A stretch of DNA of 64,000 bases, taken from assembly GCF_015191005.1 (NCBI RefSeq), contig NZ_CP040442.1, positions 3,224,001-3,288,000 of the forward strand. Reading direction: 5' to 3'. This DNA is from Kaistella flava (ex Peng et al. 2021) (GTDB taxonomy: Bacteria; Bacteroidota; Bacteroidia; Flavobacteriales; Weeksellaceae). Positions 7,826-16,198 of the stretch are shown here, piece by piece (the first letter of the stretch is position 1; every line of letters begins with the position of its first letter). A model generated the notes under the pieces. That model was not told the DNA's origin. It made no database searches and saw only the letters and a list, made by a program, of their open reading frames with translations. Position numbers and translations under genes: made by a program.

Positions 7826-8827
7826 TTAGAATCTCAGAAGGTGAGTTGGAGTATTGAGACACTTTCCTGATTTTAAAATCCTTTTTCGATCACGATTTTC
7901 GATATAATCCAGAACCGCATCTTTTGTTGTGAGCCAATTTCGACCTTCTTTGAAGGCATCAATTTTCCCCTGTCTTGCCAATAAACTCACGTATTCCTGT
8001 CCATAAGGAACATCGGGCTCACTCACGATATCTGAAATATTTTGATATTGATCGTAAGTATTATTAAGATTTCCCAGATAAATATCCAAAGTTCTTTCAA
8101 CCGCTTGTAAAATTAAAAGGAATAATTTTGAATAATCCTGATTATTCGCTTGGTTCAAAGCATCATAATATTTTTTGCGATCATTTTTTAAGATAATTGC
8201 TGGTGGAAAACCACTTTTCATTAAAATTAAGTTGAGAAGCAATCTCGCCGTTCTGCCATTTCCATCAAAGAATGGATGAATCCAAACAAAACGGTGGTGG
8301 AAAATAGCAGATTTAATCAGAATATCAATATCGGAACTGTTTGCAAAGTACATCAACTCTTCTACGAATTCCTCAACTTTCAGTGCATTCGGTGGAACAA
8401 AATTTGCTCCAGAAATTCTAACACCTGAAGTTCTCAATTTTCCAGAAAAGTCCTTTTCTATTTTTTGTAGCACAAGATGATGGACACTTAAAACATCTAG
8501 TTTATTAAGAAGGTATTCATTTGAAGCAAGTGACTCTACAAATTCGATGGCTTCCTGATGATTCACCACTTCAAAATGCTCCCGAAGCGATTTTCCTTTA
8601 ATCGTAAATCCATCTTCGATCACCATTTTTGTTTCTTGCAAAGTAAAGGTATTTCCTTCTATGCTGTTAGAATTATAAGTCCATTCTATGCTCAAACTGT
8701 CTTTTATGCTTTTCAAAACATAGGTTGGAATAGGACGTTTTTTATCCAGTTCATGTTTTTTCTCATGAATTCTTTCCAGTTGTTTTTCTAAACCTTCAAA
8801 GTAATATGGATAATCTTGCCATTTCAT
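7826..8827 (-). CDS. Fic family protein, class II (N-terminal inhibitory motif)
   Basis: A 333-residue Fic-domain protein, predicted to transfer AMP or another nucleotide moiety to target proteins. The catalytic motif HPFFDGNGRTAR (His184 to Arg195) is fully intact. An N-terminal inhibitory motif of the (S/T)xxxE(G/N) type is present as SNSIEG (Ser53, Glu57), defining a class II, self-inhibited enzyme. A C-terminal region of about 100 residues follows the Fic core, probably winged-helix-like. The start is placed at ATG 8825-8827 rather than the upstream in-frame ATG at 8842, because that codon overlaps a -7 promoter element. No antitoxin-like gene is adjacent. Confidence 0.92.
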   Translation of the reverse strand: MKWQDYPYYFEGLEKQLERIHEKKHELDKKRPIPTYVLKSIKDSLSIEWTYNSNSIEGNTFTLQETKMVIEDGFTIKGKSLREHFEVVNHQEAIEFVESLASNEYLLNKLDVLSVHHLVLQKIEKDFSGKLRTSGVRISGANFVPPNALKVEEFVEELMYFANSSDIDILIKSAIFHHRFVWIHPFFDGNGRTARLLLNLILMKSGFPPAIILKNDRKKYYDALNQANNQDYSKLFLLILQAVERTLDIYLGNLNNTYDQYQNISDIVSEPDVPYGQEYVSLLARQGKIDAFKEGRNWLTTKDAVLDYIENRDRKRILKSGKCLNTPTHLLRF

Positions 8828-8831
8828 AACA

Positions 8832-8839
8832 CAAATGTA
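8832..8839 (-). promoter_or_regulatory. -7 promoter element of the Fic gene
   Basis: On the minus strand this reads TACATTTG, matching the Bacteroidota -7 consensus TAnnTTTG. It ends only 4 bp before the ATG, so transcription would start at or within the start codon and the mRNA would be leaderless. Confidence 0.6.
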
Positions 8840-8917
8840 CAACTATATTTTTAATATCGTTTATTGTATTTTATATATATATCCGATGTTAGTGTTTTTT
8901 GAAGATTCTATATGATT

Positions 8918-11104
8918 CTAAATTTTTTCTCTTTCTTGCCATTTATAAAAAGCAACTGCGATATGAATTTCAAAGTAAGAATAATCTTCGCCCAGTTCCT
9001 CTTTTATAGCCTTTAAAGACGGAATAGTTTGAGTTTTTGCAAGAGAAATAATAGGATCTATTTTGTTGATATCCATTAATTCACTGGCTTTAATTGTTCC
9101 CACTTCTACGAAATTGGCAAGGTGATTTTGAATAGTATTCAAAGACAAATTTCTTATTTTTGCGATATCTTCTACACTGTTTCCATCTTTGTACATTTGG
9201 AAAGTTGTAGTATAAGTTCCCGCTTCGTATTTATTTGTTTTCTTTGGTGCCCGTTTTATTTTCGGGGTTTTTTCGGCAATCTTACTACTCAAATTATTTT
9301 TGTTGCAATAATCTGATATTATATTTAAAAATATTTCACCGTATTTTTCTATTTTAAAAGCTCCAAAACCGCTTATCTGTTCGAGTTCTTCTTTTGTGTT
9401 AGGAAGGTATGTTGCTAATTCCATTAAACTTGCATCAGAAAAAATAACGTAAGGCGGTACATTTTCTTGTTCGGCTTGTTGTCGTCTTAAAATTCTTAAT
9501 TCATCAAATAATTCAAGGTTTGTATCAATTTCATTAATTGGATATGAAGTTTCCAGTTCTTCGACAGTTACTGCTTTGGCTAGTTCTTTTACTTTTTGAA
9601 GATGTACTGTTCTCTTGTTAAATAATACTTCGTTACTTGCTTCAGTTAGTTTTAATACAGAAAACTCTTCATTCGATTCACGCAGAAAATCATTAATTAT
9701 TAATTGCTTTATTAAATTTTGCCAAAACGTTTTGTCGCCGTTTGTACCAATTCCATAAGTAGGCAAATTGCGCATATAATCTGTGATTTTCACGCCTTTT
9801 GAACCTCGAAGAAAATCGATAATTAAATTTTTTCCATAGCGTTCTTTCAATCGATAAACGGCGCTTAATAATTTTTGAGCATCTATCGTAGCGTCCCAAT
9901 TTTCAAAATCACTCAGACAATAATCGCAAGAATTACAATTTCCAGGATGTGATTCTCCAAAATATTCCATCAAATATTGTCGTCTGCATTTTTGCATTTC
10001 GGCAAAGTCGGTCATTTGTTGCAATTTTCGAAGCATCAAACTCGATTGCTCCTCGTTTCCTTCGACCATTGCAAATTTTTTCAACTTCATCACATCGGCA
10101 TTGGAGTAAAATAAAATCGCTTCACTCGGCAACCCATCTCTTCCGGCTCTTCCTGTTTCTTGATAATAACTTTCTATGTTTTTCGGAAGATCGGCGTGCA
10201 TCACAAAACGGACATTGCTCTTATCGATTCCCATTCCAAATGCAATGGTAGCAACCATTACTCTAATTTTGTCTTTAATGAAATCGTCTTGAACCTGCGC
10301 TCTTTCTGCGGAAGAAATTCCTGCGTGATAAAATGCTGCGTTTACACCGTTTTCTTTTAAATTATTCGCCAAATCTTCCGTTCCTTTTCTTGACAAACAG
10401 TAGATAATTCCCGAATCATTTGGATGCTCATTGAGATATTGAACAATGTGATTGAGAACAGATTGTTTCGGCTGCACAAAATATTTAATATTGGCTCTGT
10501 CAAAAGATGAAATTAAAACAGTCGGCTTTTGAAGATTGAGTTGCTTAATGATGTCTTGTTTCGTAATTTCATCAGCACTTGCAGTTAAAGCAATAATTGG
10601 AGTTTGTGGAAATTGTTTTTTTAATCCATTTAAAAACAAATAATCCGGACGAAAATCGTGTCCCCAATGCGAAACACAATGCGCTTCATCGACTGCAAAA
10701 AGGGAAATATTAATTTCTTTTAGAAAGTTTAAAAACGAACCATTGTCTGCACTCAACTTTTCTGGTGCAACATATAAAAGTTTCAGTTTACCATTTTTTA
10801 ATTGATGAAAAGTATCATTCTGCTCCAAAGGATTCATCGAAGAATTGAGGAAAGCCGCAGAAATTCCATTAACACGTAAAGCATCAACTTGGTCTTTCAT
10901 TAATGCAATTAAGGGGGAAATAACAATTGCCGTTCCCTCCAAAACTAATGCTGGAACTTGGTAGCATAAAGATTTTCCACCGCCAGTTGGCATCAGTACA
11001 AACGTATCTTTTTTTGCAATTACATTTTCAACTGCACTCGCTTGGTTCAATCTGAAACTATCGTAACCAAAATATTGTTGAAGAATTTCTGTAGATTTTT
11101 CCAT
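8918..11104 (-). CDS. recQ: ATP-dependent DNA helicase RecQ
   Basis: A 728-residue 3'-5' helicase for recombination and fork repair. In order: helicase motif I MPTGGGKSLCYQ (about residues 38-49), DEAH box in AVDEAHCVSHWGHDFRPDY, motif VI QETGRAGRDG, the zinc-binding cysteine cluster CRRQYLMEYFGE...CNSCDYC (about 375-405), an RQC winged helix, an HRDC domain (about 530-600), then a linker rich in Lys and a C-terminal helix-turn-helix domain (about 640-728). Length and the terminal HTH are typical for Bacteroidota RecQ. It is transcribed toward the Fic gene and separated from aspS by a terminator, so it probably has its own promoter. Confidence 0.96.
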   Translation of the reverse strand: MEKSTEILQQYFGYDSFRLNQASAVENVIAKKDTFVLMPTGGGKSLCYQVPALVLEGTAIVISPLIALMKDQVDALRVNGISAAFLNSSMNPLEQNDTFHQLKNGKLKLLYVAPEKLSADNGSFLNFLKEINISLFAVDEAHCVSHWGHDFRPDYLFLNGLKKQFPQTPIIALTASADEITKQDIIKQLNLQKPTVLISSFDRANIKYFVQPKQSVLNHIVQYLNEHPNDSGIIYCLSRKGTEDLANNLKENGVNAAFYHAGISSAERAQVQDDFIKDKIRVMVATIAFGMGIDKSNVRFVMHADLPKNIESYYQETGRAGRDGLPSEAILFYSNADVMKLKKFAMVEGNEEQSSLMLRKLQQMTDFAEMQKCRRQYLMEYFGESHPGNCNSCDYCLSDFENWDATIDAQKLLSAVYRLKERYGKNLIIDFLRGSKGVKITDYMRNLPTYGIGTNGDKTFWQNLIKQLIINDFLRESNEEFSVLKLTEASNEVLFNKRTVHLQKVKELAKAVTVEELETSYPINEIDTNLELFDELRILRRQQAEQENVPPYVIFSDASLMELATYLPNTKEELEQISGFGAFKIEKYGEIFLNIISDYCNKNNLSSKIAEKTPKIKRAPKKTNKYEAGTYTTTFQMYKDGNSVEDIAKIRNLSLNTIQNHLANFVEVGTIKASELMDINKIDPIISLAKTQTIPSLKAIKEELGEDYSYFEIHIAVAFYKWQEREKI

Positions 11105-11169
11105 TGCTCAAAATTTGTGTTATGGTAAAATTAGTAAATTAAAGAGTAACATTATATCTGGATTAATTA

Positions 11170-11208
11170 AAAAAAGCCTCATCGTTTTTATAAACAATGA
11201 GACTTTTT
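11170..11208 (-). terminator. Terminator downstream of aspS
   Basis: Inverted repeat CTCATCGTTT (11178-11187) / AAACAATGAG (11192-11201) with T-runs on both sides. On the minus strand it follows the aspS stop codon by about 30 bp. Confidence 0.8.
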
Positions 11209-11238
11209 ATGTTGATTGTGAGATTTATATTGAGTTCG

Positions 11239-12993
11239 TTATCCTTTTAAATTCAATTTCAACTCCAATTCATTCAACTGCTCATCCGCAATAGAACTCG
11301 GCGCATCAATCATCACATCTCGTCCAGAATTATTTTTCGGGAAAGCGATATAATCTCTGATCACTTCATTACCATCAAGAATTGCGACCAAACGGTCAAA
11401 GCCTAATGCCAAACCAGCATGTGGCGGCGCTCCATATTGGAAGGCATTCATTAAGAATCCGAATTGTGCTTCCGCATCTTCTTTCGTAAATCCTAATAGA
11501 TTAAACATTTTTGCCTGTAAATCTTTATCGAAAATTCTTACCGAACCACCACCAATTTCATTTCCGTTCAGAATTAAATCGTAAGCGTTTGCTCTAGCTT
11601 TTCCTGGATTGGTTTCTAATAAATGAACGTCTTCCGGTTTCGGTGAAGTAAACGGATGATGCATCGCATGGTAGCGATTCGTTTCTTCATCCCATTCTAA
11701 CAATGGGAAATCTACGACCCAAAGTGGTGCGAATTCTTTTGGATTTCTTAATCCTAATCTGTTCCCCAATTCCATTCTTAAGGCGGAAAGTTGGGTTCTT
11801 ACTTTATTTTCGTTTCCGGACATTAGGAAAATTAAATCTCCTGCTTTTGCGCCGAATTTTTCTGTGATTTTCTTTAAATCTTCTTCGTTGTAAAATTTAT
11901 TTACGGAAGAAGTAACGGTGCCATCGTTTTGGAATTTGATCCAAATCATTCCGTTTGCGCCAACTTGTGGGCGTTTTACCCAATCGATCAATTCGTCGAT
12001 TTGTTTTCTGGTATATTCTGCACAACCTTCAACATTGATTCCGACCACTAATTCGGCGTCGTCGAATATTTTGAAATCTTTTCCTTTTACCAATTCATTT
12101 ACTTCCACGAATTCCATCCCGAATCTAATGTCCGGTTTGTCGTTTCCATATTTTTTCATCGCATCGGCGAAAGTCATTCTTGGGAACTTTCCATATTCTT
12201 TTCCAGCAATATCTTTCAATAAAGTCGCAGTCATTCCTTCGAAGATTTCCAGAACATCTTCCTGTTCTACAAATGCCATTTCACAATCGATCTGCGTGAA
12301 TTCCGGTTGACGATCTGCTCTTAAATCTTCATCACGGAAACATTTTACGATTTGGAAATAACGATCTATTCCGCCAATCATCAATAATTGTTTGAAAGTT
12401 TGTGGCGATTGTGGCAATGCATAAAACTGTCCCGGATTCATACGGCTTGGAACCACGAAATCTCTCGCACCTTCGGGAGTCGATTTAATCAATACCGGAG
12501 TTTCTACTTCGATAAAATCTTGTTCGGATAAATAGTTTCTTACTTTCTGCGCCATTTTGTGACGGAAAATCAATTTGTCTTTTACCGGATTTCTTCGGAT
12601 GTCTAAATATCTGTATTTCATACGAAGTTCTTCACCACCATCCGTTTGATCTTCAATGGTAAATGGTGGAACTTCTGATTGGTTTAAAATCATCAATTTC
12701 TCAACAAGGATTTCTATTTCTCCCGTTGGGATTTTGGGATTTTTACTCACTCTTTCAATCACTTTTCCTTCTACTTGAATCACGAATTCGCGTCCGAGTT
12801 TGTGAGCGTTTTCTAATAATTCAGCGGAAGAACGGTCTGCATCAAATACCAATTGCGTAATTCCGTAACGGTCGCGTAAATCGATCCACATCATAAATCC
12901 TTTGTCACGAATGGTTTGAACCCAGCCGGAAAGGGTTACGTTTTGATCAAGATTTTGGATGTTTAATTCTCCGTTGGTGTGCGTACGAAACAT
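11239..12993 (-). CDS. aspS: Aspartyl-tRNA synthetase
   Basis: Charges tRNA-Asp with aspartate. The 584-residue length and the inserted GAD domain (about residues 280-420) mark the bacterial-type class IIb enzyme. The N-terminal OB-fold anticodon-binding domain covers about residues 1-110 ([14 protein letters not shown]). Class II motif 2 is [18 protein letters not shown] and motif 3 is [13 protein letters not shown]. The start codon is followed by the conserved [10 protein letters not shown] opening. The gene stands alone with a -7 element about 60 bp upstream and a terminator downstream. Whether the enzyme is discriminating or also charges tRNA-Asn cannot be decided from the sequence alone. 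Confidence 0.98.
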   Translation of the reverse strand: MFRTHTNGELNIQNLDQNVTLSGWVQTIRDKGFMMWIDLRDRYGITQLVFDADRSSAELLENAHKLGREFVIQVEGKVIERVSKNPKIPTGEIEILVEKLMILNQSEVPPFTIEDQTDGGEELRMKYRYLDIRRNPVKDKLIFRHKMAQKVRNYLSEQDFIEVETPVLIKSTPEGARDFVVPSRMNPGQFYALPQSPQTFKQLLMIGGIDRYFQIVKCFRDEDLRADRQPEFTQIDCEMAFVEQEDVLEIFEGMTATLLKDIAGKEYGKFPRMTFADAMKKYGNDKPDIRFGMEFVEVNELVKGKDFKIFDDAELVVGINVEGCAEYTRKQIDELIDWVKRPQVGANGMIWIKFQNDGTVTSSVNKFYNEEDLKKITEKFGAKAGDLIFLMSGNENKVRTQLSALRMELGNRLGLRNPKEFAPLWVVDFPLLEWDEETNRYHAMHHPFTSPKPEDVHLLETNPGKARANAYDLILNGNEIGGGSVRIFDKDLQAKMFNLLGFTKEDAEAQFGFLMNAFQYGAPPHAGLALGFDRLVAILDGNEVIRDYIAFPKNNSGRDVMIDAPSSIADEQLNELELKLNLKG

Positions 12994-13052
12994 ATTTTTA
13001 AGATATTAGATGTTAGACTTTAGATATTAGAAATGGTCTAAAATTTCAGGTG

Positions 13053-13060
13053 CAAAGATA
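13053..13060 (-). promoter_or_regulatory. aspS: -7 promoter element of aspS
   Basis: Minus-strand TATCTTTG matches TAnnTTTG and implies a leader of roughly 50-55 nt. That leader contains repeated TAGAT(G/A)TTAGA-like sequences just upstream of the start codon. No clear -33 element is seen. Confidence 0.5.
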
Positions 13061-13164
13061 AGTTTTTTGGATGAGTAGCGGAAGTGATTTTTCAGCTTTC
13101 CCTCGCGTGAGGGATTATCTCTACTTGTTATTTTAATGATGAATCGATGAATGTTTCACATTTG

Positions 13165-13250
13165 CGTCGGTATCCTTTTTTTTAGCGTCGGAAATGGAAG
13201 GGCAAAAAAAGATACAGCGGAAAGCCCGACCCAAGCCGCTGGAAATAATA
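13165..13250. repeat. Copy of the dispersed palindromic intergenic repeat
   Basis: Between aspS and thx lies a 377-bp gap. Its recognisable part is a hairpin with arms GTATCCTTTTTTT (13170-13182) and AAAAAAAGATAC (13204-13215), followed by AGCGGAAAGCCCGACCC. Read on the other strand the right side matches the left half of the repeat split by the insertion sequence (CCCG..CTGTCCGCTGTATC), so the two belong to one family in opposite orientation. A small CCCTC/GAGGG hairpin lies further left, near 13100. Nothing else recognisable is in the gap. Confidence 0.6.
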
Positions 13251-13331
13251 AACATGTTTTTGTAAGCGTTGGAAAGGGACACGCCCAAAAACTTTATGAT
13301 TTTTTAAGAAGTCTCTGACGGATTATTTTGC

Positions 13332-13339
13332 TAACTTTG
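13332..13339 (+). promoter_or_regulatory. -7 promoter element of thx
   Basis: TAACTTTG matches the Bacteroidota consensus TAnnTTTG, 31 bp before the thx start codon. Confidence 0.5.
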
Positions 13340-13370
13340 GTAAAATCAATATCTTAAAAATTATTTAATT

Positions 13371-13625
13371 ATGGGAAAAGGAGATAAAAAATCGAGAAAA
13401 GGAAAAATTATTGCAGGAAGTTATGGTATTAAAAGACCACGAAAAGCGAGTTCTGCATTAAATATCCCTGTTAAAGTATTAGATGAAAATGATAAAAAAG
13501 CTTCTAAAGAGAAAGTGAAAAAAGAAGTCGGTTCTCCGACAGAGAAAACAGAAAATGCGGAAGTAGATAAGAAGCCGAAAGCTGAAGCAAAACCGAAAAC
13601 CGATAAAAAAGAGGACGCTAAATAG
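13371..13625 (+). CDS. 30S ribosomal protein THX (bTHX) with extended C-terminal tail
   Basis: Small subunit protein that sits at the top of the 30S head. The N-terminal core MGKGDKKSRKGKIIAGSYG followed by KRPRK (residues 1-25) is the THX signature. The remaining about 60 residues form a low-complexity Lys/Glu/Ala/Pro tail with EKVKKEV and PKAEAKPKTDKKEDAK stretches, probably disordered. Thermus THX is only about 26 residues; the Bacteroidota proteins carry tails of variable length. It has its own promoter and a terminator shared with the convergent DUF937 gene. Confidence 0.88.
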   Translation: MGKGDKKSRKGKIIAGSYGIKRPRKASSALNIPVKVLDENDKKASKEKVKKEVGSPTEKTENAEVDKKPKAEAKPKTDKKEDAK

Positions 13626-13650
13626 CGAAATCTCAATAGTAGATATAAAA

Positions 13651-13680
13651 AAAACCGGAGAATGATCTTCGGTTTTTTTA
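13651..13680. terminator. Bidirectional terminator between thx and the DUF937 gene
   Basis: Stem ACCGGAGA / TCTTCGGT with a 4-base loop, an A-run on the left and a T-run on the right. It serves both converging genes. Confidence 0.85.
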
Positions 13681-13697
13681 TTGTTTTATAAGTGTAA

Positions 13698-14363
13698 TTA
13701 TTTCCTGTCAAAAAGACTTCCTAAAAGCCCGCCTAATCCACCTTGACCTTGCTGCTGATTACCGCCTAGAACGCTTTCCAGAATTCCTCCGAGTCCGCCG
13801 CCACCTGAACTTTGCGTTGCACCTCCCAAAACACTTCCTAAAATATCAGTAATAGGATTTGAGCCTCCTTGCGCTTGTTGTTGCTGAACTTGGCTGCTTG
13901 CGTTTCCTAAAATTCCGCCAAGTAAATCTCCTAAACCACCACCTGACGTAACGCCATTTGCCTGTTTTTCTCTACCGATAAATCCCATAATTACTGGAGC
14001 TAACATTGCTAAAATCGGTCCGATCTTATCCACTGAAATTCCTGTTTTTTGAGAAAGTTGATTTTCAACATCTGTTTTTTGACCGCCGAAAACGTGGTCG
14101 AGAATCGAGCCACCTTCCTGTTGTCTTGCTGCTGCCTGAGAAGGATCGTTTAAAATACTTCCGTCGTGATCTTTGTCAAGGGCATTATTCAGAGCATCTG
14201 CTTCTTGTGGATCGTCAGTTTTTTTTCTTAGATAAGAAATAACTAATGGTGCAGCTACGGCCAATAAAGCGATAACTTGTGTTTTGCTGATTCCGAATTT
14301 GCTTTCGGCATCTGTCGCAACTTGGTTTCCTGTGTTTCCTGTGATAAGGTCAATTAAACTCAT
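13698..14363 (-). CDS. DUF937 domain-containing protein
   Basis: A 221-residue protein. The N-terminal part (about residues 1-135) is helical and contains two DUF937/YidB-like units: LITGNTGNQVATDAESKFGIS..APLVISYLRKK and HVFGGQKTDVENQLSQKTGIS..LAPVIMGFIGREK. The C-terminal part is a Gly/Gln/Ser-rich low-complexity tail with repeated (G)LGGILxSVLGG and GLGGLLGSLF phrases. There is no signal peptide. The molecular function of the family is not known to me. The gene is convergent with thx across a shared terminator. Confidence 0.9.
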   Translation of the reverse strand: MSLIDLITGNTGNQVATDAESKFGISKTQVIALLAVAAPLVISYLRKKTDDPQEADALNNALDKDHDGSILNDPSQAAARQQEGGSILDHVFGGQKTDVENQLSQKTGISVDKIGPILAMLAPVIMGFIGREKQANGVTSGGGLGDLLGGILGNASSQVQQQQAQGGSNPITDILGSVLGGATQSSGGGGLGGILESVLGGNQQQGQGGLGGLLGSLFDRK

Positions 14364-14462
14364 ATTTGTATGTTTTTATAAAAAAATAATAATTTTTTCA
14401 CAATCAAAGTTATCAAAAATTGAACCTAATGCTTTTTCTAAAAACTTAAAAATTGTTAAACT

Positions 14463-14969
14463 CTAGTTTTTGAAAATAGGAACATTCGAACATGCTTCAC
14501 CAAACATTAATGATTTTACAAGCGGTTTTAATTGTTCAACCAATTCGATATAGGCATTCTCGGGAATCGATTGATCGCTGCAGCCTTTTACCAAAACTCT
14601 TTTATCAATCAATTCTGAGAAGTCATAAGTCTGAACAGCATTGTGCATCAATAAAACTTCTAAATCTTCTCTGTTTCCGAAAACGATTTTTTTTGCAGTT
14701 TCGGTTAGTTTCGCAGTGATTAGAAAGTAGGCCCAAAGTGGCACAATCGCATCAGCAGAATTGTAAATATAAATGTAGCAATCTTTGTATTCATCAAGAT
14801 TTATAGCTGCGATTTTTTCACGGAAATCCTTTTCTTTTAAAATCAATTCCTGGAAAAGGAAATCCTTCAAATCGATACCGATCCGTTTTCCTTTTGGTAG
14901 CAACTGAGCGAGATCGAAATTGACCAATCCGCTTTCGGCTATTTTATTTTTTATTTCTAAATCAGACAT
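14463..14969 (-). CDS. DUF2480 family protein
   Basis: A 168-residue cytoplasmic protein with the conserved DUF2480 features: N-terminal LVNFDLAQLLP, a central DCYIYIYNSADAIVPLWAYFL block, and the C-terminal GEACSNVPIFK ending with an invariant Cys. Found almost only in Bacteroidota; function unknown to me. It is divergent from lpxB, and the two -7 promoter elements lie within 20 bp of each other. Confidence 0.9.
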   Translation of the reverse strand: MSDLEIKNKIAESGLVNFDLAQLLPKGKRIGIDLKDFLFQELILKEKDFREKIAAINLDEYKDCYIYIYNSADAIVPLWAYFLITAKLTETAKKIVFGNREDLEVLLMHNAVQTYDFSELIDKRVLVKGCSDQSIPENAYIELVEQLKPLVKSLMFGEACSNVPIFKN

Positions 14970-14979
14970 TTTTTTATTT

Positions 14980-14999
14980 TATCTTTGAACACAAATTTA
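14980..14999. promoter_or_regulatory. Back-to-back divergent -7 elements (lpxB on +, DUF2480 gene on -)
   Basis: Plus strand TATCTTTG at 14980-14987 faces lpxB; minus strand TAAATTTG at 14999-14992 faces the DUF2480 gene. Both fit TAnnTTTG. The two elements are only 4 bp apart, so polymerase binding at one should interfere with the other. Confidence 0.55.
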
Positions 15000-15064
15000 A
15001 GTATAATTAATGATTTGATTTGAGCCGAAATCTCAAAATTCAAATTATAAATCCCGAATCTATT

Positions 15065-16171
15065 TTGAAATATTATATCATCGCTGGCGAAGCATCTGGA
15101 GATTTGCACGCTTCCAATTTAATGAAATCGATTCTAAAGAAAGATCCTCAAGCGGAATTTCGTTTTTGGGGTGGAGATTTAATGATGGCTGTGGCTGGAT
15201 TTGAACCGGTGAAACATTACAAAGATTTAGCTTTTATGGGGTTTTTGGAAGTTGCTAAAAATTTGGTAACGATTCTAAAGAATATTAAAATTTGTAAACT
15301 AGATATTCAGCAATACCACCCTGATGTTTTGGTTTTGGTCGATTATCCTGGCTTCAATTTGAGGATTGCAGAGTTTGCTAAAAGTTTAGGAATTAAAGTC
15401 GTCTATTATATTTCACCGCAACTTTGGGCCTGGAAAGAAGGTCGTGTAGAGAAAATTAAAAAGTTCGTCGATGAAATGTTGGTGATTCTACCTTTCGAAA
15501 AAGATTTCTATAAAAAACATAATGTTGAGGCACATTTCGTGGGACATCCTTTATTAGATGCGATTTCCGATTTGCAAGAAATCAATATAGATCAATTTAA
15601 AAAAGATAATAATTTAAACGAAAAAGAAATTATCGCACTTTTGCCAGGTTCTCGTGAACAGGAAGTGACGAAAATGCTGGAGTTGATGCTTTCTGTTCGT
15701 CCTCATTTTAAAAATTATCAGTTTGTAATTGCCGGCGCGCCAAGTTTACCGAAATCATTTTATCAAAAATACGTGGATGAAAATGTTCATTTTGTTTCCA
15801 ATAAAACTTATGATTTGTTAAGGAGTTCAAAAGCGGCGTTGGTAACTTCAGGAACTGCAACTTTAGAAACGGCTTTGCTCAATATTCCGGAAGTGGTTTG
15901 TTATAAAAGCAGCATGATTTCTTACGAGATCGGGAAGCGTGTTGTAAAAAACATTAAATATATTTCCTTGGTTAATTTAATAATGGATAAGGAAATCGTA
16001 ACTGAACTTATTCAAAGTGATTTGAACACGAAAAGTTTAGTGGATGAATTATCAGCTATCTTGGAAGGAGAACAAAGGGATAAAATGTTACACAGTTTCA
16101 AACAACTTCGGGAAAAATTAGGCGGAAAAGGGGCGAGCGATGAAGCTGCATCTTTAATTGTTAAAGGGTGA
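15065..16171 (+). CDS. lpxB: Lipid-A-disaccharide synthase
   Basis: Condenses UDP-2,3-diacylglucosamine with lipid X to the lipid A disaccharide at the inner face of the inner membrane. The N-terminal KYYIIAGEASGDLHASNLM is the classic LpxB opening, followed by YYISPQLWAWKEGR and the GT-B nucleotide-binding LPGSREQEV and later TSGTATLETALL. The frame is open from a TTG at 15020, but homology begins at the TTG at 15065, giving a 368-residue protein starting directly at KYYIIAGEASG; the extra 15 codons look non-coding. Both candidates are non-ATG, so the exact start is uncertain. No other lpx gene lies nearby. Confidence 0.93.
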   Translation: MKYYIIAGEASGDLHASNLMKSILKKDPQAEFRFWGGDLMMAVAGFEPVKHYKDLAFMGFLEVAKNLVTILKNIKICKLDIQQYHPDVLVLVDYPGFNLRIAEFAKSLGIKVVYYISPQLWAWKEGRVEKIKKFVDEMLVILPFEKDFYKKHNVEAHFVGHPLLDAISDLQEINIDQFKKDNNLNEKEIIALLPGSREQEVTKMLELMLSVRPHFKNYQFVIAGAPSLPKSFYQKYVDENVHFVSNKTYDLLRSSKAALVTSGTATLETALLNIPEVVCYKSSMISYEIGKRVVKNIKYISLVNLIMDKEIVTELIQSDLNTKSLVDELSAILEGEQRDKMLHSFKQLREKLGGKGASDEAASLIVKG

Positions 16172-16198
16172 TTTGACTTGTGATTTTGTCAACGTAAG

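Noticed and set aside
8828..8842. Upstream ATG for the Fic protein
   Set aside because: It overlaps the -7 promoter element; the next ATG gives the expected family N-terminus.
11918..12310. 130-codon plus-strand frame within aspS
   Set aside because: It is an antisense shadow of a certain gene, Ser/Phe/Ile-rich as expected for that frame.
13421..13711. 96-codon minus-strand frame over thx
   Set aside because: It is an antisense shadow of the Lys/Glu-rich thx tail and crosses the bidirectional terminator.
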